Notes: generated by a model from the sequence alone, not told the origin. DNA of 39,252 bases from Okeania hirsuta (GCF_003838195.1 NZ_RCBY01000053.1:1-39252); one strand, 5' to 3'. Positions 26,943 to 36,030 are shown, counted from the stretch's first letter. A program made the numbers and translations.

Positions 26943-27089
26943 TAGCTCTATTGATTTTTATTTCAAGAAAGTTTAATTCGCCTCCCTTGCCAGATATGCT
27001 TTTTATTGAATCATAGAAATTTAATTATTAAATTTTGCTTCTATGTTGTATCATGGAATCCATTAATTAATTTATCGGAGAACTAAACT

Positions 27090-27530
27090 GTGAATTTTGT
27101 TAAGACTAATCAACAGCTCTTAAAGTTAGGACTGTTGACAATTACTACATTCTTTTTATATACATTTTTAGCAAAAGCTCTAGCAGATCATAACAATCTA
27201 GAAACAGAGCAAGGAACTATATTATTAGCTGAACTTCCCCGGAATAATCGGCGTATTTGTCTTCAACGTGGAGACAACTGGTCTGAAGTAAATTATTTTG
27301 AATCCAAGAACTATTTTGCCAATATTTGTCGTCAACCAAATGGTAAATTAATGTTAGTTGCAGGCAGAAAATCTAATCCGAATCAAGTTTTAGAGTTACC
27401 TGTAGAATTTAATCAAGGATATGCTGCAATTGATGGAAATAAAACTTTCAGAGTGAATGATGGTTCTTTTAGTCTAGCAATCAATGGTCTGGTCGTGAAG
27501 AGAGAAGAAATTACTTATCAACAACAATAA
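27090..27530 (+). CDS. Small secreted protein of unknown function
   Basis: 146 aa, GTG start at 27090 with GGAG 9 bp upstream. Residues about 10-30 (KLGLLTITTFFLYTFLAKALA) form a signal peptide likely cut after ALA. The mature part has two Cys, ICLQRGDNWSEVNYF and NICRQPNGKLML, then DGSFSLAINGLVVKREEI. No family recognised; it resembles small periplasmic hypotheticals of cyanobacteria. A decayed tandem paralog lies just upstream. The paired cysteines may form a disulfide. Confidence 0.75.
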   Translation: MNFVKTNQQLLKLGLLTITTFFLYTFLAKALADHNNLETEQGTILLAELPRNNRRICLQRGDNWSEVNYFESKNYFANICRQPNGKLMLVAGRKSNPNQVLELPVEFNQGYAAIDGNKTFRVNDGSFSLAINGLVVKREEITYQQQ

Positions 27531-27679
27531 AACTAGGTATTGTTGATTTGCGATTGAAGCAAAAATTAAAAATTAAGATGTTAGAGTAATTATTTCCTCT
27601 ATTCATTATGATAAATCAATACAAACAGTCTCTAATATATTTCGGTGGTCCTGTATATGTAGTGATAAAATTGTGGTCA

Positions 27680-28265
27680 GGCGATATAGCTGCTGCTAGT
27701 CTCCCCCTCTCATGTAGCGCAGCGAAACGCTTCATTTAGTTTCTATATCAATTGCTAATCAGAGCCATTGTTTGTGATTTTTATGGTCAACAAATGACTA
27801 CATTTCATTACATTGGATTATGAGTTTACCCAGTTTTTTCTTAGTATATTTAATAGACCGAGAAACTTCAGCATACTTATTATTAACGTAATTCTGGAAC
27901 CATTTTTTCGACACACCTGTTACACGAATTAAAAAGTGCCAAACTAATTTATCAATTAATTCTTTGGCTTCATTACTAAATATAATTTATTTTACTATTT
28001 TCCACAAATTTTCACAGACAATTTTGACACTGATATTTTTGTTTTTCTGAAGTGAATAATCCCATTTTTAACAATATAATTACTACCACAACTAGGGCAG
28101 AACTGAATTATAGAGATAGAGATTTTTTATGATTACTTTCAATAGATAATAGGATACTTTTTGCTTAGAATGTTTGGGGTTAATTCCTGATGATTTTATA
28201 GCTGATTATATGAAGCGTTTTGCTGCGCGACATGAAAGGCAGATCCTAGAGGCAGCTATATTGCC
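27680..28265 (-). mobile_element. Internally deleted IS1-family element
   Basis: GGCGATATAGCTGC at 27680 and its inverse GCAGCTATATTGCC ending at 28265 are inverted ends; about 60 bp inward the similarity continues (TGCGCGACATG, GAAGCGTTTTGC). Between them, on the minus strand, lies IS1-type transposase coding text. At 586 bp it is shorter than a full IS1 (about 770 bp). Confidence 0.7.
27730..28110 (-). pseudogene. IS1-family transposase remnant
   Basis: Minus-strand reading gives FCPSCGSNYIVKNG (InsA zinc finger), then in a shifted frame KQKYQCQNCL and FVENSK. Another shift gives FSNEAKELIDKLVWH, TGVSKKWFQNYVNNKY and LIIQCNEM. After a stop comes SFVDHKNHKQWL and LAIDI. These match the IS1 (InsAB') transposase in order, up to just past the first catalytic region. 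Several shifts and stops make it dead, and the C-terminal DDE part is missing. Confidence 0.85.
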
Positions 28266-28753
28266 TAGACAATAAATTTTTAAATTTTTCAGCAGGAGAA
28301 AACGTAACTGGAGAGTACAAAGTTCTTCTAAAAAACGGTGTGCTCTCAAGACTGATAAGTATTACTGGAAAAGGCTTACTGAAGAATTAATAATTAAATA
28401 ATTAAATAATTCAGGTTGAAAGCTTCCCCTTTCAAGGGGAAAAAAATAAATTTTTTCCTTTTAGTTAATCCTCTCCCTTTTAGGGAGAGGTAATTATCCA
28501 TTATCCATTATCCATGGATGAAAGCACCTATTATTCTGAATCGATAGTTTTTAACCTTGAGTCCCTGAAAGCCTTGGCTAGCAATAGTTATTCCAAGAAC
28601 TTTACACTGTCTAAAAACGTAATATTTTCAAGATTAATCTCAAAAACTAATAATTTATATTGACTTATCACTACATATACAGGACTATCACTTATCTAGT
28701 GTACATACAGCATTAATATCTACATCTCAATCCCAATAAAAAAATTTTCCAGT
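28266..28753. other. Intergenic region with small hairpins
   Basis: No gene seen. Notable are hairpins CCCCTTTCAAGGGG (about 28427) and CCTCTCCCTTTTAGGGAGAGG (28470-28490), a tandem TTATCCA repeat near 28494-28515, and a doubled ATTAAATAA near 28392-28408. Confidence 0.45.
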
Positions 28754-29369
28754 TTACAAAATTATACCTTTCTGGTCATCAGTGACTACAACTTCATTTT
28801 CGTCAAAGGGTACATCACCAGTGTTAGTCACTTCATAAGTCCCAGTAACTGTCTCACCAGCAGCAATTTCTACTGCTTCCTCTATGGTGTCAGCATCTAC
28901 ACCATTAGTGAACTTTTCAATGTCAATACCAGGGTCTTGAGGATCTGGTTCGCCGTTAACGTAGTGACTAGGATCTTCGTCGGTGACATCATCAGCAACA
29001 ACTTTACCAATATTTTTATAGATGCCGTCACCTATGCTGTCAAAATCTAACCCAGAAATAGCACTGCTACCAGCAAGTTCAACTTCCCAAATAATTCAAT
29101 TGCTATCTGTCTCAAATGAAGGGGTGTCATTCTTGGGAATCTCAATGGGTATTGTAAATTGGCGTTGGTAAATTACAGGATGAAATTTGTAGGGGCAATC
29201 CCCCAATGATTAACCGGGGTAGGTTACAGAGCGCTACCCCAAAATATAAATCATCCCATTAATTACCAACGCTGTAAATTCAATTACTTGAGTACCCGCA
29301 GTTATTGTTTGATTAATCAAAGGTTGTTCTAGGATGATTTTTTTAGAACTTCTTCTTTTTCTTTGAGTT
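28754..29369 (-). pseudogene. Fragment of a large repeat-containing surface or adhesin-like protein
   Basis: The minus strand is open from 29095 to the stop at 28754-28756: EVELAGSSAISGLDFDSIGDGIYKNIGKV, then DIEKFTNGVDADTIEEA, GETVTGTYEVTNTGDVPFDENEVVVTDDQ. Such 'tNtGdvp' modules occur in SD-repeat/DUF11-like extracellular proteins. One TGA near 29096 separates it from TIPIEIPKNDTPSFETDSN. The frame then runs into a MITE (29161-29272) and resumes beyond it as LEQPLINQTITAGTQVIEF once the element and one target copy are removed. Both ends of the original gene are lost, so it is a pseudogene. Confidence 0.75.
29161..29272. mobile_element. MITE, GGCGTTG-ended, with 8-bp target duplication, inside a decayed ORF
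   Basis: Starts GGCGTTGGTAAATTACAGG and ends TTAATTACCAACGC, 112 bp. Flanked by TGTAAATT at 29153-29160 and 29273-29280. Removing element plus one TGTAAATT joins the flanking minus-strand reading frames without a shift. Confidence 0.9.
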
Positions 29370-29523
29370 ATATCATGTCCGGATAATTAGTGATAAAAAA
29401 ACTTTCTGCTTCTCCTCCTCTTTCTTCCCCCGTGACTCACTCCTCCTGTACCTCGCCCATCCGACGGCTTCCCTACCTGACTCCTCCGTCGTTGATTTAT
29501 AACTGTTCAACCAGACATAATAT
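29370..29523. mobile_element. MITE-like element, ATATCATGTCCGG ends
   Basis: Left end ATATCATGTCCGG (29370-29382), decayed right end CCAGACATAATAT (29511-29523). The interior AAAAAACTTTCTGCTTCT and CTCCTC text matches the interior of 9933-10401 and 12673-12860. It lies downstream of pgk. Confidence 0.65.
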
Positions 29524-29599
29524 TACTTTTGCTAATGTAAAATGCTTCCCTATTTTATAGTGTAAAACAGAGAAGCACTTACCGATCGCTTAAAGCAAT

Positions 29600-30796
29600 T
29601 TATGCTTCGTCTAAAGCAACAATACCTGGTAATTCCTTACCTTCCAACAATTCCAAACTAGCACCACCACCAGTAGAAATGTGACTCATTTTTTCACCCA
29701 AATTCAACTGTTCTACAGCAGCAACAGAGTCTCCACCACCAATAATAGTAATAGCATCCTGCTTATCCGCAAGAGTACGCGCGATCGCTTCAGTACCCTT
29801 AGCAAATTTCTCCATTTCAAACACACCCATCGGACCGTTCCAAATCACAGTTTTGCAATCACCCAAAGCATCTTGGAAAACCTTTGCAGAGTCAGGACCG
29901 ATATCCAAACCCATCCAACCATCAGGAATAGCTTCAACACTAACGATTTGAGTATTAGCTTCTGGGTCAAACTTGTCAGCTACAACTACATCAGTAGGTA
30001 ATAACATTTCCACGCCTTTCTCTTTTGCCTTAGCTTCCAGAGACTTAGCTAACTCTAGCTTATCGTCTTCAACCAAAGACTTACCCACACTTAAACCACG
30101 AGCTTTGTAGAAAGTGAAAATCATGCCACCACCCAATAGCAGCTTATCGCACTTATCCAACAAAGCATCAATCACACCAATTTTACTAGAAACCTTAGAA
30201 CCACCAATAATTGCAGCCAAAGGTTTTTGAGGATTATCAATTGCACCTTGGAGGAATTTTAATTCCTTTTCAATTAAATAACCACCTACAGAAGGACTCA
30301 AATATTTAGTCACGCCTTCAGTCGAAGCATGAGCACGGTGAGCAGTTCCGAAAGCATCATTCACATATACATCTGCCACAGAAGCAAGTTGCTTGGCAAA
30401 CTCTGGGTCATTTTTCTCCTCTCCAGGGTAGAAGCGAACATTCTCCAGCAAAACTACATCACCATCTTGCATCGCTGCCACAGTAGAAGTTACATCCTCA
30501 CCAATGCAGTCGTCACACTTTTTAACTTCCTTACCCAATACTTCAGAGAGTCTTTCTCCCACAAGAGTAAGACGCATACCATCATTTACTTTTCCCTTCG
30601 GACGTCCAAAATGGCTAGTCAAGATAACTTTTGCACCTTTGCCAATTAAATCTTGAATTGTGGGAAGAGCTGCCCGAATCCTAGTATCATCTGTAATACT
30701 ACCATTATCAACAGGCACATTAAAGTCTGCCCGCATGAGTACCTTTTTGCCAGATAAGTCAGATGCCGATAAATTTGCTACAGTTTTTTTTGTCAC
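29600..30796 (-). CDS. pgk: Phosphoglycerate kinase
   Basis: 398 aa, full length. It interconverts 1,3-bisphosphoglycerate and 3-phosphoglycerate with ADP/ATP, in the Calvin cycle and glycolysis. Motifs: [10 protein letters not shown] (19-28), the substrate-site [46 protein letters not shown], the hinge and nucleotide motif GPMGVFE and the C-terminal IGGGDSVAA and [10 protein letters not shown]. The start is GTG at 30796, preceded by a good AGGAG. The divergent universal stress gene starts 138 bp away, so the two promoters share the gap. Confidence 0.98.
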   Translation of the reverse strand: MTKKTVANLSASDLSGKKVLMRADFNVPVDNGSITDDTRIRAALPTIQDLIGKGAKVILTSHFGRPKGKVNDGMRLTLVGERLSEVLGKEVKKCDDCIGEDVTSTVAAMQDGDVVLLENVRFYPGEEKNDPEFAKQLASVADVYVNDAFGTAHRAHASTEGVTKYLSPSVGGYLIEKELKFLQGAIDNPQKPLAAIIGGSKVSSKIGVIDALLDKCDKLLLGGGMIFTFYKARGLSVGKSLVEDDKLELAKSLEAKAKEKGVEMLLPTDVVVADKFDPEANTQIVSVEAIPDGWMGLDIGPDSAKVFQDALGDCKTVIWNGPMGVFEMEKFAKGTEAIARTLADKQDAITIIGGGDSVAAVEQLNLGEKMSHISTGGGASLELLEGKELPGIVALDEA

Positions 30797-30933
30797 AGGA
30801 TTAATCTCCTAAGTATTTGTTTTATCAATGTCCATTAATTGGGATTGTATGGCCTATAAATGGATAAAATTAGGTTACACCAATTCGTTCACGGTAAACA
30901 TTTTATCGGAGTCCGTGCCCCAAATATACTTCT

Positions 30934-31344
30934 ATGTTTAAAACAGTTCTATTTCCTGTAGACCGTAGCCGAGAAGCTCGCGAAGCTGCGGAAAAAGTGA
31001 TTAACATTGTCAAGACATATCAAGCTCGCTTGGTAGTAATTTCAGTGCGAGAAGTAGTTTCAGAAGGCCAGGAAGCTTTCCACCCAGAAATGACTTCTGA
31101 GCAAACAGTTACCCAACTTTTAGAGGAGGCTAAGGCTCTATTTGCCGGGCAGGGTATTGAAGCTGAAACGATCCAAAGGGAAGGCCATCCGGCTTTTACT
31201 ATCTGTGATGTGGCAGATGAGATTAATGCTGACTTAATTGTGATTGGCTGCCGAGGTACTGGTTTGAGTGAGGAAGGAGCTACTGATAGTGTTAGTAACC
31301 GGATTATTAATCTGTCTCCTTGTCCAATTTTGGTAGTGCCTTAG
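30934..31344 (+). CDS. Universal stress protein (UspA family)
   Basis: 136 aa. Standard Usp fold: N-terminal TVLFPVDRSREAREA (ATP-site Asp), central ARLVVISVREVV, then the ATP-binding motif VIGCRGTGLSEEGATDSVSNRIINLSPCPILVVP (consensus GxxGxxxxxxxxxGSvsxxvxxxxxcpVlvv). The loop has a Gly-rich G-C-R-G-T-G match, so ATP binding is plausible. Role under stress is unknown. Transcribed away from pgk. Confidence 0.9.
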   Translation: MFKTVLFPVDRSREAREAAEKVINIVKTYQARLVVISVREVVSEGQEAFHPEMTSEQTVTQLLEEAKALFAGQGIEAETIQREGHPAFTICDVADEINADLIVIGCRGTGLSEEGATDSVSNRIINLSPCPILVVP

Positions 31345-31659
31345 ATTTTAGATTTTAGAGTGTAGGGGAATTTGGGATTTGGCAAAATAGAAAAGGTGAT
31401 GATTGGGGATTTTTTTAGAGATTAGCTTCCTGGTATCAGTTTTGTGAACAAAAACTAGCGGGTCTGCTAATAGCTAAAAATTTGACAAATTATTTTCCTC
31501 TGTTCCATTCTTTGCCTTTCTTCTTGCCACCCTCACCCCCCAAAAAAACAAAAAACTATCTCAACTTCTAGGCAAATACTCAGCGTAATCAGCAGAATTG
31601 CTTTGGCTAAAAATGCGGATTATGTTGGGAAAAATCGGGTTTCTATGAGAAAAATAGGA
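31345..31659. other. Convergent intergenic region, usp to bicA
   Basis: No gene seen. A doubled TTAGATTTTAGATTTTAGAG follows the usp stop (31344). No clear hairpin plus T-run was found. Confidence 0.4.
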
Positions 31660-33366
31660 TTAAGAACTGGGAAAAGCAGATTTTTGGATATCTTCATAGC
31701 TAGAGCTTTGTTTTTGCTTCACTATTTGTAAACCTTCCTTAAGTGCAGTCAGGCGATCGCCCATCCAGTAATTCTCTGGAATTAAGCCAGCAATTCCCAG
31801 CTTTTCTAACCGGCGTTTTACCTTTCCAGTTGCTCCAACCATAATGATATCTCGTCCAGCATCGATCGCCTCTTGAATGGCATTTTCAATCGCTAAAGAA
31901 GAAGTTACCCCTAGAATTGGTACTTCACTCAAATCGACAATCAACACATCATAATTACTAATGGCACTATGTTCTCTGGAAATCGCTTTGGCTACTCCAA
32001 AAATCATTGGCCCGCTCAAATGAAACAGCAAAACTCGGCCATTTGCCCAATCCAAAATTTGCTTTTCTTCGTCATTCATTACGATTTGATCGTCCGCATC
32101 AGTAATCGCTTTTACAGACTGAGATTGCATTTCTTCGAGACGTTCAATGGTTAAAATATTCGCGATAAAAACTCCCACGGCAACCGCTACCATTAAATCC
32201 ACAAATACCGTGAGGAGTACCACGCTATAAACTATTCCGGCAGCTTTCCAAGAAATGTTGTGAACCCGTTTGAGGAAACCCCAATCAATAATATCAATTC
32301 CCACCTTTAAGACAATTCCTGCTAACACAGCTAGGGGAATTCCGGAAGTTAAAGGTGCCGCCCATAACACAACAATCAACAGTGCTAAAGCACGACTAAT
32401 GCCAGCTAAAGCGGTGCGTCCTCCTGCTTGGATACTAACTACAGTTGCCGTTGTTGCTCCAGAACCAGCAATTCCACCACATAAACCTGTAATTAAGTTA
32501 GCCACCCCTTGACTGATTAATTCTTTATTAGATTTATGTTCAGTTCTGGTCAAACTATCTGACACCAAACAAGTTAATAGGCAATCAATAGAACCCACCA
32601 TACCCAAAACCATGGCATTTACAAACATTAACCGTAAATTTTCAGCGGTAAATGTAGGAATTTGCAGTTGTGGCAAACCGGGGGTAATTTCTCCAATTGT
32701 AGCGATCGTCCGAATTTCTATATTTCCAAAGAAAATCAAAGAAATCGCTGTACCAATTACCAAAGCTATTAGTTGGGGAGGGACTAACTTTTTTAGTTTG
32801 GCGGGACAAAAGAACAAAATTCCTAGAGTAATTAACCCTAACAACGTTTCCCATGGATTAATATTGGTAATCAAATTAGGGAAAGCCTTAATCACGCCAA
32901 TTACTCCACCAGAGGGGGTTTGTTGACCGATAAACGGCGCAATTTGCAAAAAAATCAAAATCACGCCAATTCCTGTCATAAAACCGGAAATGACGTTATA
33001 AGGAAGCATGGTAATATACTTTCCCAACCGCAGGACTCCAAATAGGATTTGAAAGATACCCGCCATCATCACCACGGTAAAGGCCATTGCCAGACCACTT
33101 TCGGGATTTACGGCCATTAATTCGGCGATAACAGCGGTGACAATGACCGTCATCGGTCCAGTTGGTTCAGAGATTAGACTAGGGGTGCCACCAAATAAAG
33201 CGGCAAAAAATCCGACTAAGATTGCTCCCCATAACCCTGCAGCAGCACCTGCTCCAGAAGCAATTCCGAAAGCTAGTGCCATTGGTAAGGCCACCACTGC
33301 AGCAGTTAACCCGCCAAAAATATCTCCTTTTAGGTTTCGGAAATGAATCGTATTGGTAATTTGCAT
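31660..33366 (-). CDS. bicA: SulP-type bicarbonate transporter BicA
   Basis: 568 aa. It closely follows the characterised BicA of Synechococcus PCC 7002 (566 aa): the same opening MQITNxIHFRNLxGDxFGG, the ALPMALAFGIASGAGA segment of TM1-2, GFFAALFGGTPxLISEPTGPMTV (TM3), the DSLTRTEHxSNKEL motif, GGRTALxGxxRAxxLL and PLAVLAGI..KVGIDIIDWGFLKR. About 12-14 membrane helices occupy residues 15-425, and a C-terminal STAS domain (~435-545, RVLLFHLSGPMIFGVAKAI, VDLSEVPILGVTSSLAIENAI) is cytoplasmic. BicA is a low-affinity, high-flux Na+-dependent HCO3- uptake system of the carbon-concentrating mechanism. Transport activity is inferred from the family. Confidence 0.94.
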   Translation of the reverse strand: MQITNTIHFRNLKGDIFGGLTAAVVALPMALAFGIASGAGAAAGLWGAILVGFFAALFGGTPSLISEPTGPMTVIVTAVIAELMAVNPESGLAMAFTVVMMAGIFQILFGVLRLGKYITMLPYNVISGFMTGIGVILIFLQIAPFIGQQTPSGGVIGVIKAFPNLITNINPWETLLGLITLGILFFCPAKLKKLVPPQLIALVIGTAISLIFFGNIEIRTIATIGEITPGLPQLQIPTFTAENLRLMFVNAMVLGMVGSIDCLLTCLVSDSLTRTEHKSNKELISQGVANLITGLCGGIAGSGATTATVVSIQAGGRTALAGISRALALLIVVLWAAPLTSGIPLAVLAGIVLKVGIDIIDWGFLKRVHNISWKAAGIVYSVVLLTVFVDLMVAVAVGVFIANILTIERLEEMQSQSVKAITDADDQIVMNDEEKQILDWANGRVLLFHLSGPMIFGVAKAISREHSAISNYDVLIVDLSEVPILGVTSSLAIENAIQEAIDAGRDIIMVGATGKVKRRLEKLGIAGLIPENYWMGDRLTALKEGLQIVKQKQSSSYEDIQKSAFPSS

Positions 33367-33689
33367 GAAAGATTTCCCTGAATCACCGAAAAACTGGGTT
33401 TGAAGCCTCCCCCTAGAAGCTATGCTTTACCCACATCTGTTAAATTCCTTACAGGATAGGGGAGAGAGGGGAGAGGGGGAAGAGGGGGAAGAGAAGACTT
33501 TCCTGCCATTTCTCATATCTAGGACATAGGTGGCTAAAAGTGAATAAGGCAATTTCGGCATTTGCCAACTCTGACTAGCTACTTAAACCATCTCCCCACA
33601 CGGACCACACGGACCACACGGACCACCCTGCAATGCTTCTAAGACTTATGGGTAAAGCATAGCCCTAGAAGGGGGACTTTTGATTTGAT
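33367..33689. other. Intergenic region with short tandem repeats
   Basis: Upstream of bicA. It holds GAGAGGGGAGAGGGGGAAGAG purine repeats near 33460-33490 and three ACACGGACC units near 33598-33624. The text AAGACTTATGGGTAAAGCATAGCCC, partly inverted near 33418-33435, resembles other dispersed repeats. No gene. Confidence 0.5.
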
Positions 33690-33737
33690 TTAATACCCAC
33701 AAATATCCTATAGTATTGTGAGTTAAAAACGATAATT

Positions 33738-35048
33738 ATGAAAGCTAGGTACAAATATCGAATTTATCCAACACCGGGACAAAAATACCAATTAGCAAAG
33801 CTATTTGGTTGTGTCCGCACAGTCTGGAACGATAGTCTAGCTTGTTGTCAGGAAAAGTATGCTTTAGGCCAGAAAAAACCAAGTAACTCTGAATTACAAA
33901 AACTCTTTATTACTCAAGCTAAAAAAACTAAAAATAGGGAGTGGTTGTCGGAAGTTTCAGTAGTCCCATTGCAACAATCATTAAATGATTTAAATCAGGC
34001 TTACCAAAACTTTTTTAATTCAACTAAAAGTAAGAGAAAAGGTAAAGCAATTAAACCTCCCAGGTTCAAAAAGCGAAGGTCAAGACAAACTGCTAGGTTT
34101 AGCTTAAGAGGATTTCAAGTAAATGAAGACAAAGTATATTTAGCAAAAATCGGCTTATTAAAAGTAGTATGGTCAAGACCAATACCTGGAGAACCATCAT
34201 CAGTAACAGTAATCAAAGATTGTAGGGGCGATTCGCGAATCGCCCCTACTGGATACTTCTTGAGTTTTGTAGTAGAAATTCAAGCACAAAAACTACCAGA
34301 ATCTAGCAAATCAGTAGGCATAGATTTAGGAATTTCTACTTTTGCCACATTCAGCAATGGTCAAAAAGTAGAAGCACCAAAACCATTAAAAAAACGAATT
34401 AAAAAATATAGAAAATTAAGTAAATCATTATCAAAAAAAAGTAATGGTTATAAACGATATGAAAAAGCCAGACTTAGGATAGCTAAATTTTCCTACGGAA
34501 TGCTACGCAAACATGCCAGATTAAAAGACACTAGAACCGATTTTCTACATAAATTATCTACCGAAATAATTCGTGAAAACCAAACAATTATTCTGGAAGA
34601 TTTAAACGTTTCAGGTATGATTAAGAACCGGAAATTGTCCAGATCCATTAGTGATTTAGGCTGGAGACAATTTCGTACATTATTAGAAGGAAAAGCAGAA
34701 AAGTACGGTCGCGAGCTAAGAGTAATTAGTCGTTGGGAAGCTACGACTCAAATCTGTTCATGTTGCCGTTTTCGAGGGGGAAAATTACACCTGAAAGTGC
34801 GAGAATGGGAGTGCCTTAACTGTGGTACAAAGCACGACCGGGATGAAAACGCAGCAATAAATATATTAGTCTCCGGAGGACATTCGGAGACAAAAAACGG
34901 ACGTGGAGGGAAGCGTCAGACTACCGCCAAGGAAGCAGCACCCTGTGTTAGCGACAGCTATGCGCCAGCAAAGCGTCAACCCACCAAAGAGCTACGGCTC
35001 AGTAGGAATCTTCGCACCTTTAGGCCGGAGAGGATGTCAAAATATTAA
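33738..35048 (+). CDS. tnpB: TnpB RNA-guided DNA nuclease (IS200/IS605 accessory protein)
   Basis: 436 aa. N-terminal helix-turn-helix-like MKARYKYRIYPTPGQKYQLA and WNDSLACCQEKYALG; WED-type region to ~185; RuvC triad Asp196 (GIDLGIST), Glu287 (IILEDLN) and Asp369 (HDRDENAAIN); zinc ribbon Cys340, Cys343, Cys359 and Cys362. All catalytic residues are present, so nuclease activity is possible. Residues about 162-171 (CRGDSRIAPT) are an in-frame insertion from a 28-bp perfect palindrome at 34222-34249, between the strand SVTVIKD and YFLSFVVE, which are adjacent in homologues. Its effect on folding is unknown. The C-terminal ~50 residues overlap the likely guide RNA scaffold and are low in family similarity. 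Confidence 0.92.
   Translation: MKARYKYRIYPTPGQKYQLAKLFGCVRTVWNDSLACCQEKYALGQKKPSNSELQKLFITQAKKTKNREWLSEVSVVPLQQSLNDLNQAYQNFFNSTKSKRKGKAIKPPRFKKRRSRQTARFSLRGFQVNEDKVYLAKIGLLKVVWSRPIPGEPSSVTVIKDCRGDSRIAPTGYFLSFVVEIQAQKLPESSKSVGIDLGISTFATFSNGQKVEAPKPLKKRIKKYRKLSKSLSKKSNGYKRYEKARLRIAKFSYGMLRKHARLKDTRTDFLHKLSTEIIRENQTIILEDLNVSGMIKNRKLSRSISDLGWRQFRTLLEGKAEKYGRELRVISRWEATTQICSCCRFRGGKLHLKVREWECLNCGTKHDRDENAAINILVSGGHSETKNGRGGKRQTTAKEAAPCVSDSYAPAKRQPTKELRLSRNLRTFRPERMSKY
34222..34249. repeat. 28-bp perfect palindrome within tnpB
   Basis: GTAGGGGCGATTCG is followed directly by its exact reverse complement. The type GTAGGGGCGA...TCGCCCCTAC is a common dispersed cyanobacterial repeat, also seen in part near 3401 and 9161 (CGCCCCTAC / GCCCCTAC). 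Here it adds whole codons and leaves tnpB open. Confidence 0.9.
34900..35040 (+). ncRNA. Putative TnpB guide RNA (omega/re RNA) from the 3' end of tnpB
   Basis: By analogy with ISDra2, the RNA is made from the tnpB 3' end and right end, ending at ATGTCAA (35034-35040). The guide would be the next bases, AATATTAAGATGCTACATCT (35041-35060). The 5' limit is a guess. Confidence 0.45.
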
Positions 35049-35169
35049 GATGCTACATCTGAATACTTTACCATAAAACAGCTTTATTTTTAGTGCCTCT
35101 TTTAGAGGAGCATTCCTATTGGAATGCTGCGCAAATGCTTGACTTCCGCAAAGCGGTTGAATTTATTCA

Positions 35170-36030
35170 ATGACTATACAATGGTATCCGGGCCATATTG
35201 CGAAGGCCGAACGAAATCTTAAGGAACAACTGAAACGGGTTGATGTGGTTCTGGAAGTTAGAGATGCTCGTATCCCGCTCACTACTAATCATCCCCAGGT
35301 GTCTGAGTGGGTGGGGGATAAGGCGCGGGTATTGGTATTGAACCGCATGGATATGATTTCTTCGGATGTGATGAAGATTTGGCAGGAATGGTTTGAAGCT
35401 GAGGGACAAGTGCCTTATTTTACTAATGCTAAGTTGGGTGATGGGGTGAAGGGTGTGGCCAAGGCGGCGCGGGAAGCTGGTCGTGCTGTTAATCAAAGAA
35501 GGCGCGATCGCGGGATGTTACCTCGACCTGTCCGTGCTGTGGTTATTGGTTTTCCTAATGTGGGAAAGTCTGCTTTGATTAATAGGTTGTTGAAGAGGAA
35601 GGTTGTTGAGAGTGCTAGACGTGCTGGTGTGACTAAGCAATTAAGATGGGTACGGATATCTGATGAGATTGAATTGTTAGATGCTCCTGGGGTAATTCCT
35701 AGTAGGATTAAAAATGAAGAGGATGCGATTAAGTTGGCTATTTGTGAGGATATTGGCGATGCTGCTTATGATAATCAGCGAGTTGTTGCTAGTTTGATTG
35801 ATTTGTTGATGTCTCTAGAGGTTGATAGTAATGGTTTTGTTTCTGCTTCTTGTTTAGAATATCGTTATGAGTTAAAAGCGAGTAATTATACAGGTGAAAG
35901 TTATTTACATGAGGTTGCAAATCAACTTTTTCAAGGAGATGTTGAGCGTACTGCTAGACGAATTTTGGATGATTTTCGTAAGGGTTTATTAGGGCAAATA
36001 CCTTTGGAGTTACCTTTGAATAGGGAGTAG
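35170..36030 (+). CDS. rbgA: Ribosome biogenesis GTPase YlqF/RbgA
   Basis: 286 aa. A circularly permuted GTPase: the N-terminal WYPGHIAKAERNLKE, then G4 LNRMD (58-62), then G1 GFPNVGKSALINRLL (about 126-140), G2/switch RAGVTKQLRWV and G3 DAPGV. RbgA/YlqF family proteins act in late 50S subunit assembly. The C-terminal half carries the ANTAR-like RNA-binding helices (DVERTARRILDDFRKG). Full length, ATG 35170. It lies just downstream of the tnpB element; no operon partner seen. Confidence 0.95.
   Translation: MTIQWYPGHIAKAERNLKEQLKRVDVVLEVRDARIPLTTNHPQVSEWVGDKARVLVLNRMDMISSDVMKIWQEWFEAEGQVPYFTNAKLGDGVKGVAKAAREAGRAVNQRRRDRGMLPRPVRAVVIGFPNVGKSALINRLLKRKVVESARRAGVTKQLRWVRISDEIELLDAPGVIPSRIKNEEDAIKLAICEDIGDAAYDNQRVVASLIDLLMSLEVDSNGFVSASCLEYRYELKASNYTGESYLHEVANQLFQGDVERTARRILDDFRKGLLGQIPLELPLNRE

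Larger units (their letters stand above)
27648..28685. repeat. 21-bp perfect inverted repeat flanking a ~1 kb block
   Basis: GTCCTGTATATGTAGTGATAA (27648-27668) is exactly inverted at 28665-28685. The block between holds the IS1-family remnant and non-coding sequence. Whether these are ends of a larger dead element or unrelated repeats is not known. Confidence 0.6.
33690..35040 (+). mobile_element. IS200/IS605-type TnpB element without tnpA, intact
   Basis: Follows TTGAT at 33685-33689 (a second TTGAT is at 33680-33684), the ISDra2-type target motif, and is inferred to end at ATGTCAA at 35034-35040, the same edge as the element at 21786-23268. It contains only tnpB, so movement would need a TnpA in trans. 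It lies between bicA and rbgA. Confidence 0.7.

Noticed and set aside
33598-33625. Possible CRISPR-like or regulatory direct repeats (ACACGGACC)
   Set aside because: Units are contiguous 9-mers without spacers, so a simple tandem repeat.
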